NCBI GenBank assembly: GCA_947626815.1
Contig: CANQTN010000012.1
Span: forward strand, 1 to 52,088
Direction of reading: 5' to 3'
Source: an uncultured Clostridia bacterium
GTDB lineage: Bacteria > Bacillota > Clostridia > TANB77 > CAG-508
DNA: 52,088 nt
Translations under genes and position numbers: made by a program
In this document: piece after piece, positions 1-9,295 of the stretch
How the letters are laid out: each line of letters starts with the position of its first letter
Numbering within the stretch: position 1 is the first letter of the stretch
The notes under the pieces: generated by a model
What the model saw: only the letters and a program-made list of their open reading frames with translations
Told to the model about the DNA's origin: nothing
The model's database searches: none

Positions 1-804
1 TTTGTAATGAAAGTGGAAAAGGATATGAAAATGGAGGATGGGATAGAGAGTTGTCAGGAATATGGGTAGCAAAATACGAAATGAGCATGGAAAAAAATGA
101 TTTTTCATTTGTACCAGCAAGTGATACAGATGGAGATGTAGAAATAAATGATACAGTAAAAGCAGTAAGTAAGCCAAATGTAAGTAGTTGGAGATATATA
201 ACAGTAGGAAAATGTTACACAAATGGAAAAAATTATGATAACAACAAAGAAAGTCATTTAATGAAAAATAGTGAATGGGGAGCAGTAGCATATTTGACAC
301 ATAGTAAATATGGAAGAAATGGAACAGAGGTAAGTGTCAATCAAAGTAGTAACTTTACAACAGGATCAGGAGATGAAGGAGCAAGCACAACAAACAATAA
401 ATCAGGAATATATGATTTGAGTGGAGGAGCATGGGAAAGAGTAGCGGCATTTAATAGTGCAGATACAAATGGTTATGAGACACTATATGGAAGTTCATTT
501 GCAGGAATAAATCAAACAAGTAGTAAATGGGCAACAAAATATAGTTCAAATGATAATACGCCAACACAAGACAAATCAAAGGTAGGAGATGCAATATGGG
601 AAGTTTACGTAAATAAAAATGAATCCGATGAGCACAGAGGATGGTTTAACGACAATGCTTACTTCATGACTTCCGACTGTCCGTTCATGGTACGTGGCGG
701 CAAGTTCAGTGGGAACGACGTCTCTGGTGTGTTCGCGAGTGGTTGGATGGGTCGGTGAGCCCGACTCGGAACATTCGTTCCGTGTAATCTTGGCGGGCGT
801 ATAG
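1..804 (+). CDS. FGE-like / C-type-lectin-fold surface protein, 5' partial, read through a CGG +1 shift
   Basis: The frame is open from base 3 to the window edge, so the N-terminus is missing; about 266 residues are visible. The visible part has the SGIWVAKYE...WGAVAYL...YDLSGGAWE...MVRGG pattern of formylglycine-generating-enzyme (FGE-sulfatase) / C-type-lectin domains, a fold often used as the variable target of diversity-generating retroelements. Frame 0 runs ...GWMG, then CGG at 753-755, then TGA. Skipping the C gives GEPDSEHSFRVILAGV and TAG at 802-804. The FRVIL strand is the normal end of this fold, so I annotate the shifted product. Bases from about 640 to 800 are much richer in G and C than the A-rich upstream part, as expected of a variable region. 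Ligand and anchoring are unknown because the N-terminus is outside the window. Family call fairly sure; DGR-target status inferred. Confidence 0.75.
753..755 (+). other. In-frame CGG, +1 shift site 1 (FGE-like gene)
   Basis: Codons read ggt CGG tga. Unshifted translation stops at the very next codon. Skipping C753 gives ggt-gag-ccc and the conserved FRVIL C-terminus of the fold. Confidence 0.75.
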
Positions 805-847
805 CAGTTTGAGGTGAGTTGAAATTTTTAGTAAGATGTACGAAAGA

Positions 848-882
848 GAGCTTTCTTGTCTGCATGGCAGATAAGAGAGCTC
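848..882. terminator. Strong hairpin after the FGE-like gene
   Basis: A 16-bp stem (848-863 with 867-882, two G-U pairs, 3-base loop). It lies 43 bases after the shifted stop. There is no T-run behind it, so it could be a terminator stem, an mRNA-stabilising hairpin, or the inverted repeat commonly seen downstream of DGR variable regions. Confidence 0.5.
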
Positions 883-891
883 AAAAATATA

Positions 892-923
892 TCTTGATAT
901 TTACTTATTAGTAAATATCAAGA
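892..923. terminator. Second, perfect 14-bp hairpin
   Basis: TCTTGATATTTACT pairs exactly with its complement across a 4-base loop (tatt). It is placed 10 bases after the previous hairpin, making a tandem pair between the FGE-like gene and the HlyC/CorC gene. No T-run follows. Confidence 0.45.
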
Positions 924-1076
924 ATACGATAAAATACTTATCTTTTTAAAAGCATGGTAAATTATCTGAAAAAAGAACATGAGTAATTCATTAAACAATT
1001 ATTTATATAAAAATGTAGTAATTTTTGTATATTAATGTTATAATAATAATGAAAATTAAAAAGGGGTAGATAACAG

Positions 1077-2396
1077 ATGATTTCACAACTAATAATACTA
1101 GTAATATTAATAGGATTTAATGCTTTTTTTGCAGCAACGGAAATAGCATTTATATCTCTAAATGATGCGAAAATAGAAAAACAAGCAAAAGAAGGTAATA
1201 AAAAGGCAAAGCAAATTGAAAAAATGTTAAAATCTCCAAGCAAATTTTTATCAACAATACAAATAGGAATTACACTTGCAGGACTTTTATCAAGTGCATT
1301 TGCATCAGATGCATTTGCAAGTGAGTTAGCACCTGTTTTACATCAAATTATGCCTTTTATAAGTTTAGGGGTATGGAATAGCATATCAATTATAATAATA
1401 ACAATTATTTTATCTTTCTTTACATTAGTATTTGGCGAATTAGTACCAAAAAGACTTGCCATGAAAAATTATGAAAAAATTTCATTTGCAACAATAGGAA
1501 TAATAAGAGGAATATCAATTGTTGCATCACCATTTGTAAAATTTTTGACAGTAGTTACAAATGGTATATCTAAAATTTTTGGAGTAAAAGAAAATGAAGA
1601 AGAATCTATCACAGAAGAAGAAATAAAGATGATGATAGATCAAGGTGAGGAAAAAGGGGCAATTGAAGAAGAAGAAAGAGAACTAATAAATAATGTATTT
1701 GAATTTAATGATATAACTGTATCAGAAATTATGAGACATAGAAAAGATATATTTGCGGTAGATATAAACATAAGTAATGAAGAACTATTACAAGAGCTAT
1801 CAAAAGAAGAATACAGATATAGTAGAATTCCAGTATATGACGAAACAATAGATGAAATTGAAGGAATTTTATATGTAAAAGATGTATTAAAAAATATTAA
1901 TAAAAAAAGTTTCAAAGTAAAAAATGTTGTAAAAGATGCTTATTTTGTGTCTCAAAATAGATTAATAAATGAAGTTTTTAAAGAATTGCAAAAAAATAAA
2001 AAACAAATTGCGATAATTGTAGATGAATATGGTGGAACAGCAGGACTAATTACAATGGAAGATATTTTAGAAGAGCTAGTTGGTGACATATATGACGAAT
2101 ATGATAAAGAAGAAAAGGAATATGAAAAAATAGATGAAAATACTTATATATTAAGTGGAAGTATGACAATTTATGATGTTAATAAATTATTAAATGCAGA
2201 TATACCAGACGGAGATTATGATACCATTTCAGGATATTTACAAGAAAAATTAGGAAGAATTCCAGAAGATGAAGAAACGCCAGTTATAGATACAGATAAA
2301 GTAACATATAAGATAGAAGAATGTGAAGATAAGAGAATATTAAAAGTAAAGGCATGTAAAAATAATATACAAAAGGAAAAAAAGGAAGAAGAATAG
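1077..2396 (+). CDS. HlyC/CorC (CNNM/UPF0053) family membrane protein
   Basis: 439 residues. An N-terminal DUF21/CNNM transmembrane region (about residues 1-190, FNAFFAATEIAFISL start and FGELVPKRLA motif) is followed by a CBS pair (about 200-330, ISEIMRHRKDIFAVD and VDEYGGTAGLITMEDILEELVG) and a CorC_HlyC domain at the C-terminus (YILSGSMTIYDVN...). The family is linked to magnesium or other divalent-cation export or resistance; the exact substrate cannot be told from sequence. ATG start with AAGGGG seven bases upstream region. The next gene starts 17 bases after its stop, so they are probably cotranscribed. Confidence 0.9.
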   Translation: MISQLIILVILIGFNAFFAATEIAFISLNDAKIEKQAKEGNKKAKQIEKMLKSPSKFLSTIQIGITLAGLLSSAFASDAFASELAPVLHQIMPFISLGVWNSISIIIITIILSFFTLVFGELVPKRLAMKNYEKISFATIGIIRGISIVASPFVKFLTVVTNGISKIFGVKENEEESITEEEIKMMIDQGEEKGAIEEEERELINNVFEFNDITVSEIMRHRKDIFAVDINISNEELLQELSKEEYRYSRIPVYDETIDEIEGILYVKDVLKNINKKSFKVKNVVKDAYFVSQNRLINEVFKELQKNKKQIAIIVDEYGGTAGLITMEDILEELVGDIYDEYDKEEKEYEKIDENTYILSGSMTIYDVNKLLNADIPDGDYDTISGYLQEKLGRIPEDEETPVIDTDKVTYKIEECEDKRILKVKACKNNIQKEKKEEE

Positions 2397-2413
2397 AAAC
2401 TAGAAAGGGGAAA

Positions 2414-4163
2414 ATGTTAGTAAAAATGAAGAAAAGATATGTATTTTTAATTGTAGCAATAGTACTAATTTTAGCAGTAGCGGCATCTGTAACGGTATAT
2501 TTTATTTTTTCAAAAAATAAAGAAGAATATGAAATTGCAAAAGTAAATGAATATAAGTATTTTATTTTGATACAAAATAATTCTTATGGTGTAATTGATA
2601 AAAAAGGTAATACTATAATCGATGTACAATATGATGAAATAAAAATACCAAACCCAGAAAAAGCAATTTTTGTTTGTTATAAAGATGATAAAAAAATAGT
2701 TTTAAATGAAAGAAAAGAACAAATATTAACAGAGTATGAAGAACTTGAACCAATTAGATTTGAGAATGTTTCAAGTAGTTTGATGTATGAAAAAAGTGTA
2801 TTAAAATATAAAAAAGATGGAAAATATGGGATAATTAATTTTGACGGGAAAAAATTAACAAAACCAATTTATGATGAAATAAGTTGTTTGCAATATAAAG
2901 AAGGTGAATTATTAGTTTCAAAAGAAGGAAAATATGGTGTTATCAATATTAATGGATATGAGCTAATAAAGCCAGAATATGATGAGGTTTCAATTGATGA
3001 ATATTATGTAGGAAATGGCGATTATAAATATTCAGGATATATTGTAGGAACTAAAACACAAGAAGGATATAGATATGGATATTTAAATGATAAAAGGCAA
3101 GAAATTTTAAAGCCAGAATATAATGAAGTTTCTAGAGTATCTAAAATAGAAGATAATGATAATTCATATTTAATTTGTGCAAAAAATGGTCAATATGGAC
3201 TTTATAAAAATGAAGATGTAATAATACCAAATGAATATCAATCTATAACATTTGATGAAAGTAATAAAGTATTTGTAATAGAAAAAAGTAAAAAATATGG
3301 AATTTCAGATATGAGTGGTAAACTAATTGTGCCTATAAAATATAGCCAAATTGATATTAATGGAATTTATATGTATGCACAAGATGATAGAGGAGTTACT
3401 GTATATGATGCCAAAGGAGAACAAGCAAGTCTAAATCAAGATGTTAAAATATTAAATACAAGTAATGAAGAATATAAAATAAAAATTAATACTAGTGATC
3501 AAGCAACGAAATATGGAGTAATAAATAAAAGTGGAAAACAACTAATAGAACAAAAATATAATTATATATCATATTTATTTAATAATTATTTTATGGCAAG
3601 TTATGAAAATGGTAAATTAGGAGTGTTGGATGATAAAGAAGAAGTAAAAATAGAATTAAATAATGATTCACTTCAACAGATACAAGAAACACAATTAATA
3701 CAAACTACTAAAGCAGAAAATAAAACAGTAACATTATATTCAAAAAATTTAAATAAAATTTGTGAAATGCAAAATGCTACATTAGAGGTAAAAGATGAAT
3801 TTATAAAAATAGCTAGTGATAAAGAGGTAAAATATTTTGATAAAAATGGAAAAGAATTGAAAAATACAGAAGCATATCCTAATAATAGGCTGTTTGTTAA
3901 AGTGGAAGGAGATAAATATGGTTTTGTAGATAATAGAGGTAATAAAGTTGTTGATTGCAAATATGATAAAGCATATGAATTTAATGAATATGGATTTGCA
4001 GCAGTAAAAATAGATGATAAATGGGGAGCAATTAATGAACAAGGGCAAGAAGTGGCAGAACCAGTTTATAAGTTTGAAGAAGGTGTAGAACCATCATTTA
4101 TACGGACCATATTATAAAGTAATATTTGGTTTTGGAGAAATTTATTATACAGATGCAAAATAA
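2414..4163 (+). CDS. WG-repeat protein with N-terminal membrane anchor, read through a CGG +1 shift
   Basis: 582 residues when the shift is taken. Residues about 7-33 form one membrane segment with a short basic N-terminus, so the rest is probably outside. The body is built of WG/KWG repeats such as YGVIDKKGNTIID, KYGIINFDGKKL and KWGAINEQGQE, each likely a beta-propeller-like unit; function of such proteins is unknown. Frame 0 ends EPSFI-RTIL stop. The in-frame CGG at 4103-4105 follows ATA; skipping the C gives GPYYKVIFGFGEIYYTDAK and TAA at 4161-4163, a tail that immediately precedes a terminator. Support for the shift is weaker here than in truA because the tail is not a strongly conserved motif, but the shifted ORF ends right at the terminator. 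Confidence 0.8.
4103..4105 (+). other. In-frame CGG, +1 shift site 2 (WG-repeat gene)
   Basis: Codons ata CGG acc. Unshifted stop comes after three more codons; skipping C4103 adds 20 codons up to the terminator. Confidence 0.65.
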
Positions 4164-4165
4164 AA

Positions 4166-4210
4166 AAAATTAAGGTTTTTTAAGAATTTAAAAAATCTTA
4201 ATTTTTTTTT
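4166..4210 (+). terminator. Rho-independent terminator after WG-repeat gene
   Basis: Long A/T-rich stem (aattaaggttttttaa with its near complement) followed by nine Ts. It starts three bases after the shifted stop. Confidence 0.75.
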
Positions 4211-4274
4211 GTTTAATCTAGTAATTTATGGTAAATACTAATAAATATTAATATGTTAGGAAGGGGGACTAAAA

Positions 4275-5126
4275 TTGAAATTAGGAGTTGCCTTATCTGG
4301 TGGTGGAATAAGAGGAATAGCACATGCAGGAGCTTTAAAAGCTTTTGAAGATAATAATATAAAAGTAGATATTATAGGGGGAACTAGTTCAGGGAGCTTA
4401 GTAGCTTCTTTATATGCAATGGGTTATTCTCCATATTATATTTATGTTTTATTTAAACGATATGCTAAAGACATTGTAGAAATTACCTCAGGTCCGATTA
4501 TATCTGGAATTGGAAATTTTATGATGAATAAAAGGGTATGTATATCAGGTTTGAAAACAGGTGAAAGTTTAGAAAATGCATATGATAATATAGCAATGAA
4601 AAGGAAAATAAGAACTATAGGAGACATAAAAAAAATGCCAATAGTAATTCCAACTGTAGATATAAAACATTCAAAAGAATATATTTTTACAAATTATATT
4701 CCAAAAAATGCCAAAGATAAAACACAGTATATTACAGACATACCAATCGGGAAGGCAGTTAGGGCAAGTAGTAGTTTCCCAGCTATATTCTGTCCATGTG
4801 ATTTCAAGGAACACAAATTTTTAGATGGTGGAATTTTAGATAATATTCCTGTTTTAGAAGTAAGAAAACAAGGAGCAGATAAAGTTATTGCAATTAATTT
4901 TAAAGCTGATGATGTAGATGAAAATAGTAATATAATGGACATTGCTATGAGAACAATAGATATAATGGGAAATAAAATTTCAAAAGAAAGTTTATTGGAT
5001 AGTGATTTTGTGTTAACAATTTCAACGGATAAAACAGGTCTTTTAGATATAGAAAAATTAGATAAATGTTATCAATATGGATATCAAGCAGTTATAGAAA
5101 ATTTACGTTATATTAAAGAAATATAA
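4275..5126 (+). CDS. Patatin-like phospholipase, RssA type
   Basis: 283 residues. Has the oxyanion motif GGGIRG (residues 9-14), the nucleophile-elbow GTSSG (36-40, Ser 38) and the catalytic Asp in DGGILDN near residue 183. This is the Ser-Asp dyad layout of patatin/RssA serine hydrolases acting on acyl lipids; substrate unknown. The TTG start is chosen because AGGAAGGGGG lies just upstream and the GVALSGGG strand begins at residue 4. No signal peptide, so cytoplasmic. Confidence 0.9.
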   Translation: MKLGVALSGGGIRGIAHAGALKAFEDNNIKVDIIGGTSSGSLVASLYAMGYSPYYIYVLFKRYAKDIVEITSGPIISGIGNFMMNKRVCISGLKTGESLENAYDNIAMKRKIRTIGDIKKMPIVIPTVDIKHSKEYIFTNYIPKNAKDKTQYITDIPIGKAVRASSSFPAIFCPCDFKEHKFLDGGILDNIPVLEVRKQGADKVIAINFKADDVDENSNIMDIAMRTIDIMGNKISKESLLDSDFVLTISTDKTGLLDIEKLDKCYQYGYQAVIENLRYIKEI

Positions 5127-5228
5127 TGTAAATATATGAATATAATATAAAAAGCGTATAAAAAATCTGAAAAATTTTTAAGATTTTGTGAAATTCGCAT
5201 AATTATATAGTAGGAGGATAAGCACTTT

Positions 5229-6359
5229 ATGAAAATTAGATATTTTGATAATGCAGCAACAACAAAAGTAAAATCAGAAGTTTTAGAAGAAATGTTACCA
5301 TATTTAAAAGAAAGCTATGGTAATCCATCATCAGTTTATAGCATAGGAAGAGAAGCAAAAAAAGCAATAGAAGAAGCAAGAAGAAAAGTAGCACAATTGA
5401 TTAATTGTAATTCAAATGAGATTTATTTTACAGGCTGTGGTTCTGAAAGTGATAATATGGCAATTAAAGGTATTGCATATGGTAATAGAACAAAAGGTAG
5501 ACATATAATAACATCAAAAATAGAGCATCCAGCAGTATTAAATACATGTAAAACTTTAGAAAGACAAGGTTTTAGAGTAACTTATTTAAATGTAGATAAA
5601 CAAGGATTTATAAATATTGAAGAATTAAGAAGTTCTATTACAAATGATACAATATTGATAACAATAATGTTTGCAAATAATGAAATTGGCACAATTCAGC
5701 CAATTGAAATGATTGCTAAAATTGCTAAAATGCATAACATTGTGTTTCATACAGATGCTGTTCAAGCTTGTGGAAATGTTCAGATTGATGTGAAGAAAAT
5801 GGGAATAGATGCTTTGTCACTATCAGGTCATAAAATACATGCACCTAAGGGAATAGGAGCATTATATGTAAAAAGTGGGATAAGCTTTGAAAAAATTTTA
5901 GATGGAGGTCATCAAGAGAGGAATAAACGTGCTGGCACAGAAAATGTAGCAGAAATTGTTGGGCTAGGTAAAGCTTGTGAACTTGCTAATAAGAACTTAA
6001 AAGAACGTATGCAACATTTAAAAGAATTAAGAGATTATTATATTTTTCAAATTCAAAATAAAATTCCACAAGCTGTATTAAATGGAGATAAAGCAAATAG
6101 ATTGCCAGGAAATGCAAACTTTTCATTTCCTTATATTGATGGAGAACAGTTATTGTTTGCGCTAGATGAAAGAGGTATTTGTGCATCAGCAGGATCAGCA
6201 TGTACTTCTGGTTCATCAGAGCCATCACATGTTTTAACTAGTATAGGTCTTAGTAATGATTTGGCCAATAAAGCTTTAAGGATAAGTTTCGGTGAAGAAA
6301 ATGATAAAGAAGATGTTGATTTTTTAATAAAAAGTATGTGTGAAATAATGGGGGTGTAG
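5229..6359 (+). CDS. Cysteine desulfurase (NifS/IscS family)
   Basis: 376 residues, normal for the class. It starts with the YFDNAATTKV motif, has the PLP lysine in SGHKIHAPKG (about residue 201) and the mobile catalytic Cys loop in SAGSACTSGSSEPSHVL (about 325). It moves sulfur from cysteine to a persulfide for Fe-S clusters or tRNA thiolation. No iscU or mnmA lies next to it, so which acceptor it serves cannot be said. AGGAGG at about 5213-5219 supports the ATG. Confidence 0.95.
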   Translation: MKIRYFDNAATTKVKSEVLEEMLPYLKESYGNPSSVYSIGREAKKAIEEARRKVAQLINCNSNEIYFTGCGSESDNMAIKGIAYGNRTKGRHIITSKIEHPAVLNTCKTLERQGFRVTYLNVDKQGFINIEELRSSITNDTILITIMFANNEIGTIQPIEMIAKIAKMHNIVFHTDAVQACGNVQIDVKKMGIDALSLSGHKIHAPKGIGALYVKSGISFEKILDGGHQERNKRAGTENVAEIVGLGKACELANKNLKERMQHLKELRDYYIFQIQNKIPQAVLNGDKANRLPGNANFSFPYIDGEQLLFALDERGICASAGSACTSGSSEPSHVLTSIGLSNDLANKALRISFGEENDKEDVDFLIKSMCEIMGV

Positions 6360-6417
6360 AATAATTTTTTTTTATGTGATATAATTGATAAAAATTGTAG
6401 CATAAGGAGAAGAAGTC

Positions 6418-7038
6418 TTGGAGAAGAAAAAGAAAATTTTGTTAATTATATTACTAATAATTTTTATATTATTAGCTATTTTTGTTAAAGCAGGCTTTAC
6501 TCAAAATATAGATAATAGCATATATCAGTTAATAAAGAAAATGAGAACTGAAAATATTACACAAATATTAAAAATAATAACTAATTTAGGTGGCATATCG
6601 AGTTTGTTTTTTATAAGTTTAACAGTAGCAGTTATTTTGTGTATATTTAAAAAGAGAAAAATTGGAACTATAATTGTGTTAAATTTATTAATAAGTTCTA
6701 GTATATATATAATATTAAAAAACATAATACAAAGAGTAAGACCAGATATCTCTCAAAGTTTAATAAATGAAGCAGGATATAGTTTCCCATCAGGTCATAC
6801 TACAAATAATACAGCATTTTATGCATTACTAATATATTTAATATGTAAAAATGTAAAAAATAAAAATATATGTATAATATTAAGTGTGATTTTAGGAATA
6901 ATTCCAATTCTTATAGGCTTTAGTAGAATCTATTTAGGTGTACATTACTTTAGTGATGTAATTGCAGGTTTTTGTTTGGGAATAATATGTGTTATTTTTG
7001 TCACTTCAGTTGCCTATAATAGAATTACTAGAGATTAA
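6418..7038 (+). CDS. PAP2-family membrane phosphatase
   Basis: 206 residues with about six membrane segments. The three phosphatase signature parts are present: KNIIQRVRP, SFPSGHTTN and SRIYLGVHYFSDVIAG. Such enzymes dephosphorylate undecaprenyl-diphosphate, phosphatidylglycerophosphate or related lipids; which one is not decidable. The TTG start follows AAGGAGAAG. It is 58 bases after the cysteine desulfurase gene. Confidence 0.88.
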   Translation: MEKKKKILLIILLIIFILLAIFVKAGFTQNIDNSIYQLIKKMRTENITQILKIITNLGGISSLFFISLTVAVILCIFKKRKIGTIIVLNLLISSSIYIILKNIIQRVRPDISQSLINEAGYSFPSGHTTNNTAFYALLIYLICKNVKNKNICIILSVILGIIPILIGFSRIYLGVHYFSDVIAGFCLGIICVIFVTSVAYNRITRD

Positions 7039-7122
7039 GATTATATTAATTATGAAAAGGCACTTTTATTTTATACATAATTGTTATATAATGTGAGCAG
7101 TAAAAATAAATTGGGGAAAAAT

Positions 7123-7788
7123 ATGAAGAAAAAAATTATAATTTACTTAGTAAAAATATTTTGGATATTTGTATTAGGAAGTGTTTTTGGTTTTTTTGCA
7201 GAAATGTTGTATGCCCTAGTATATACTAGAACAATAGAAATACGACAAGGGTTAGTATATGGACCTTTTATTCAAATTTATGGAATAGGAGCAGTAGCAT
7301 ATTATATTTTGATTTCAAATGTGCAAGAACCTAAAAAAGCATTTTTATCTGGTATGATTATGGGTGGATGTTTGGAATATTTGTGCTCATTTTTCCAAGA
7401 AATATTTTTTGGAACTATATCATGGGATTATTCAGACTTGTTTATGAATTTAAATGGAAGAACAAGTTTGCTATATTGTGTATATTGGGGAATAATTGCA
7501 TTATTATATTTAAAAGCAGTTTATCCGTTTTTGCAAAAAATAGAATCACTAATATATAAAAAATGGGTTAAAATTTTTACAATATTTATGATGTTATTTG
7601 TGACTTTTGATATTGTAATATCGTGTATGGCGGGAAATAGACAGAAAGATAGGCATAGAAATATACCACCAAAGAATATTATAGATGAATTTGTGGATAA
7701 ACATTATCCAGATGAATTATTAGATAAAATTTATAATAATAAAAAGGAAATTTGTGCTGAAAGCATTTCTATAGATAAACATTGTTAA
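7123..7788 (+). CDS. CmpB-type putative ABC transporter membrane protein
   Basis: 221 residues from the ATG at 7123, preferred over an upstream TTG because TTGGGG precedes it. Four to five membrane segments with the family pattern GSVFGFFAEMLY...RQGLVYGPFIQIYGIGA...WDYSDLFMNLNGRTSL...YWG. This matches the ABC_trans_CmpB (type IV putative permease) family common in Clostridia, whose transported substrate is not known. The C-terminal 50 residues are hydrophilic. Confidence 0.8.
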   Translation: MKKKIIIYLVKIFWIFVLGSVFGFFAEMLYALVYTRTIEIRQGLVYGPFIQIYGIGAVAYYILISNVQEPKKAFLSGMIMGGCLEYLCSFFQEIFFGTISWDYSDLFMNLNGRTSLLYCVYWGIIALLYLKAVYPFLQKIESLIYKKWVKIFTIFMMLFVTFDIVISCMAGNRQKDRHRNIPPKNIIDEFVDKHYPDELLDKIYNNKKEICAESISIDKHC

Positions 7789-7799
7789 TATTTTTTATA

Positions 7800-7840
7800 T
7801 TTTAGGGGCAGATACTTTTTTTAAGTACTTGTCCCTAAAA
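7800..7840 (+). terminator. Hairpin after CmpB-type gene
   Basis: TTTTAGGG...CAGATACTT pairs with AAGTACTTGTCCCTAAAA. No U-run follows on the plus strand; the stem is long and lies 12 bases after the stop. Confidence 0.55.
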
Positions 7841-7928
7841 ATGGCTATAAAAATCGAAAAAAATAAAGTTCTAACCTAAATGTATAAAGAATACAATTAA
7901 ACAAAAGTATTCAATGGAGGTTTGCTTT

Positions 7929-8189
7929 ATGAAAGGAATATCAATAGAAGAACGTGCAATTAATTTGGCACATTATATAATAGATTCAAAAGATACAGTA
8001 AGGGGAGCAGCTAAAAAATTTGGCATAAGTAAAAGTACAGTACATAAAGATGTTTCAGAAAGATTAAAAAAAATAAATCCAAGTTTAGCAAGAGAAGTAA
8101 GAATTATTTTGGACGAAAATAAGGCAGAAAGGCATATGAGAGGAGGCATGGCAACAAAATTAAAATATAGTCAATTAAAATCAAAATAA
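7929..8189 (+). CDS. spoIIID: Sporulation transcription factor SpoIIID
   Basis: 86 residues, standard length. KGISIEERAINLAHYI, the helix-turn-helix DTVRGAAKKFGISKSTVHKDV and the basic tail RHMRGGMATKLKY are all typical. SpoIIID binds DNA in the mother cell and switches the sigmaE regulon towards sigmaK. The ATG at 7929 is chosen over the one at 7914 because the latter overlaps the GGAGG ribosome-binding site (7917-7921). Followed directly by its own terminator. Confidence 0.96.
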   Translation: MKGISIEERAINLAHYIIDSKDTVRGAAKKFGISKSTVHKDVSERLKKINPSLAREVRIILDENKAERHMRGGMATKLKYSQLKSK

Positions 8190-8193
8190 AAAG

Positions 8194-8222
8194 CATTACC
8201 AATAATTAGGTAATGTTTTTTA
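8194..8222 (+). terminator. spoIIID terminator
   Basis: CATTACC pairs with GGTAATG, followed by a T-run. An almost identical copy lies at 9259-9288. Confidence 0.85.
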
Positions 8223-8243
8223 TATTCTTGTTTTTGAGAGCTG

Positions 8244-8273
8244 TTGACTTTTGTTAATAAAAAAGAGTATAAT
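8244..8273 (+). promoter_or_regulatory. Likely sigmaA promoter for the HAD gene
   Basis: TTGACT and TATAAT separated by 18 bases, about 100 bases upstream of the HAD start codon. Confidence 0.55.
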
Positions 8274-8371
8274 AAACATAATAACAATGGATATTTAATA
8301 TCTGTTATAATTAAAATGTGAATTGCAATAAAAATATAAGAAATTATTTATGATAAATAGGAGAATAACTG

Positions 8372-9133
8372 ATGGAAAAATTAATTGTTTTAGATTTAGA
8401 TGGGACACTTTTAAAAAAAGACAAAACAGTATCATCTTATACTGTGGAAACACTATTAAAATTCAAAAAGATGGGGAATAAAATATTATTTGCAACAGCA
8501 AGACCGCCAAGAGATGCTTACAAATATGTACCAATAGAATTAAGAAATAATCCTATTATTTGCTATAATGGAGCATGTATATTAAATGGAGAAGAAATAT
8601 TATATGCAAACCAAATAAATAAAAAAGACACACTAGAAATAATTGGAATTGCTGAAAAACTTGGATACATTCAAATAAGTATGGAAATAGATGATACATT
8701 ATATTCAAATTTTGATGCTTCAGAATTTTTTGGTAATGCACCAAATCAAATAGTAGATTTTGCAAAATTAGATTTTAAAAATATATATAAACTTATGGTA
8801 TGTAGTAAGAAAAAAATAGTAAAAAAATTGGTAGACGAATTACCTAAATCATGTAGAGGGGTTATTACAGATAATGGTACTATTTGCCAAATTGCAAATT
8901 ATAAAGTTTCTAAATGGAATAGTGTAAAATTACTAGCAGAGGAAATCGGCATAAAAGCTAAAAATATTATTGCATTTGGGGATGATTATAATGATTTTGA
9001 TATGATAAAAAATGCAGGAATGGGTGTTGCAATGAAAAATGCCGAACAGGAAATAAAAGAAAATGCAGATTTTATAACAGATAGTAACGATAATGACGGA
9101 GTTGCAAAATTTATTGAAAAAAATTTGTTTTAA
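8372..9133 (+). CDS. HAD-superfamily phosphatase, Cof type (IIB)
   Basis: 253 residues. Motif I LDLDGTLL (residues 6-13), motif II ATARPPR, a C2B cap in the middle, the KWNSVKLLAEEIGI segment and motif III/IV AFGDDYNDFDMIKNAG with the following GVAMKNA. These enzymes dephosphorylate sugar phosphates or flavin mononucleotide-like substrates; no substrate can be assigned. AGGAGAA upstream of the ATG. Confidence 0.92.
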   Translation: MEKLIVLDLDGTLLKKDKTVSSYTVETLLKFKKMGNKILFATARPPRDAYKYVPIELRNNPIICYNGACILNGEEILYANQINKKDTLEIIGIAEKLGYIQISMEIDDTLYSNFDASEFFGNAPNQIVDFAKLDFKNIYKLMVCSKKKIVKKLVDELPKSCRGVITDNGTICQIANYKVSKWNSVKLLAEEIGIKAKNIIAFGDDYNDFDMIKNAGMGVAMKNAEQEIKENADFITDSNDNDGVAKFIEKNLF

Positions 9134-9216
9134 GCGGAAGTAAAAAAAGAATTAGGACTTAAAAAAGTCAAAAGAGTAGTATAGTAAGAGCCATAATAAA
9201 CATAAATACTTCAAAA

Positions 9217-9295
9217 GCAACAAAATTAAAATATAGTTAATTAAAATCAAAATAAAAACATTACCCAATAATTAGGTAATGTTTTTTATATTCTA
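9217..9295 (+). pseudogene. Duplicated 3' end of spoIIID with its terminator
   Basis: About 79 bases almost identical to 8151-8228: the last codons of spoIIID (ATKLKYS, here interrupted by a stop), the stop and the terminator hairpin. The rest of spoIIID is absent. The HAD gene sits between the two copies. Confidence 0.8.
9259..9288 (+). terminator. Terminator copy after HAD gene
   Basis: CATTACC / GGTAATG stem with a T-run, a near copy of the spoIIID terminator; it probably now serves the HAD gene. Confidence 0.75.

Noticed and set aside
753..755. CGG as a reassigned sense codon (for example Trp or Gln, as in some other lineages)
   Set aside because: A simple reassignment would keep frame 0, but at every site frame 0 soon reaches a stop and homology resumes in +1.
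640..804. Complete DGR within the window
   Set aside because: No reverse transcriptase ORF, accessory gene or adenine-rich template copy of the variable blocks was found.
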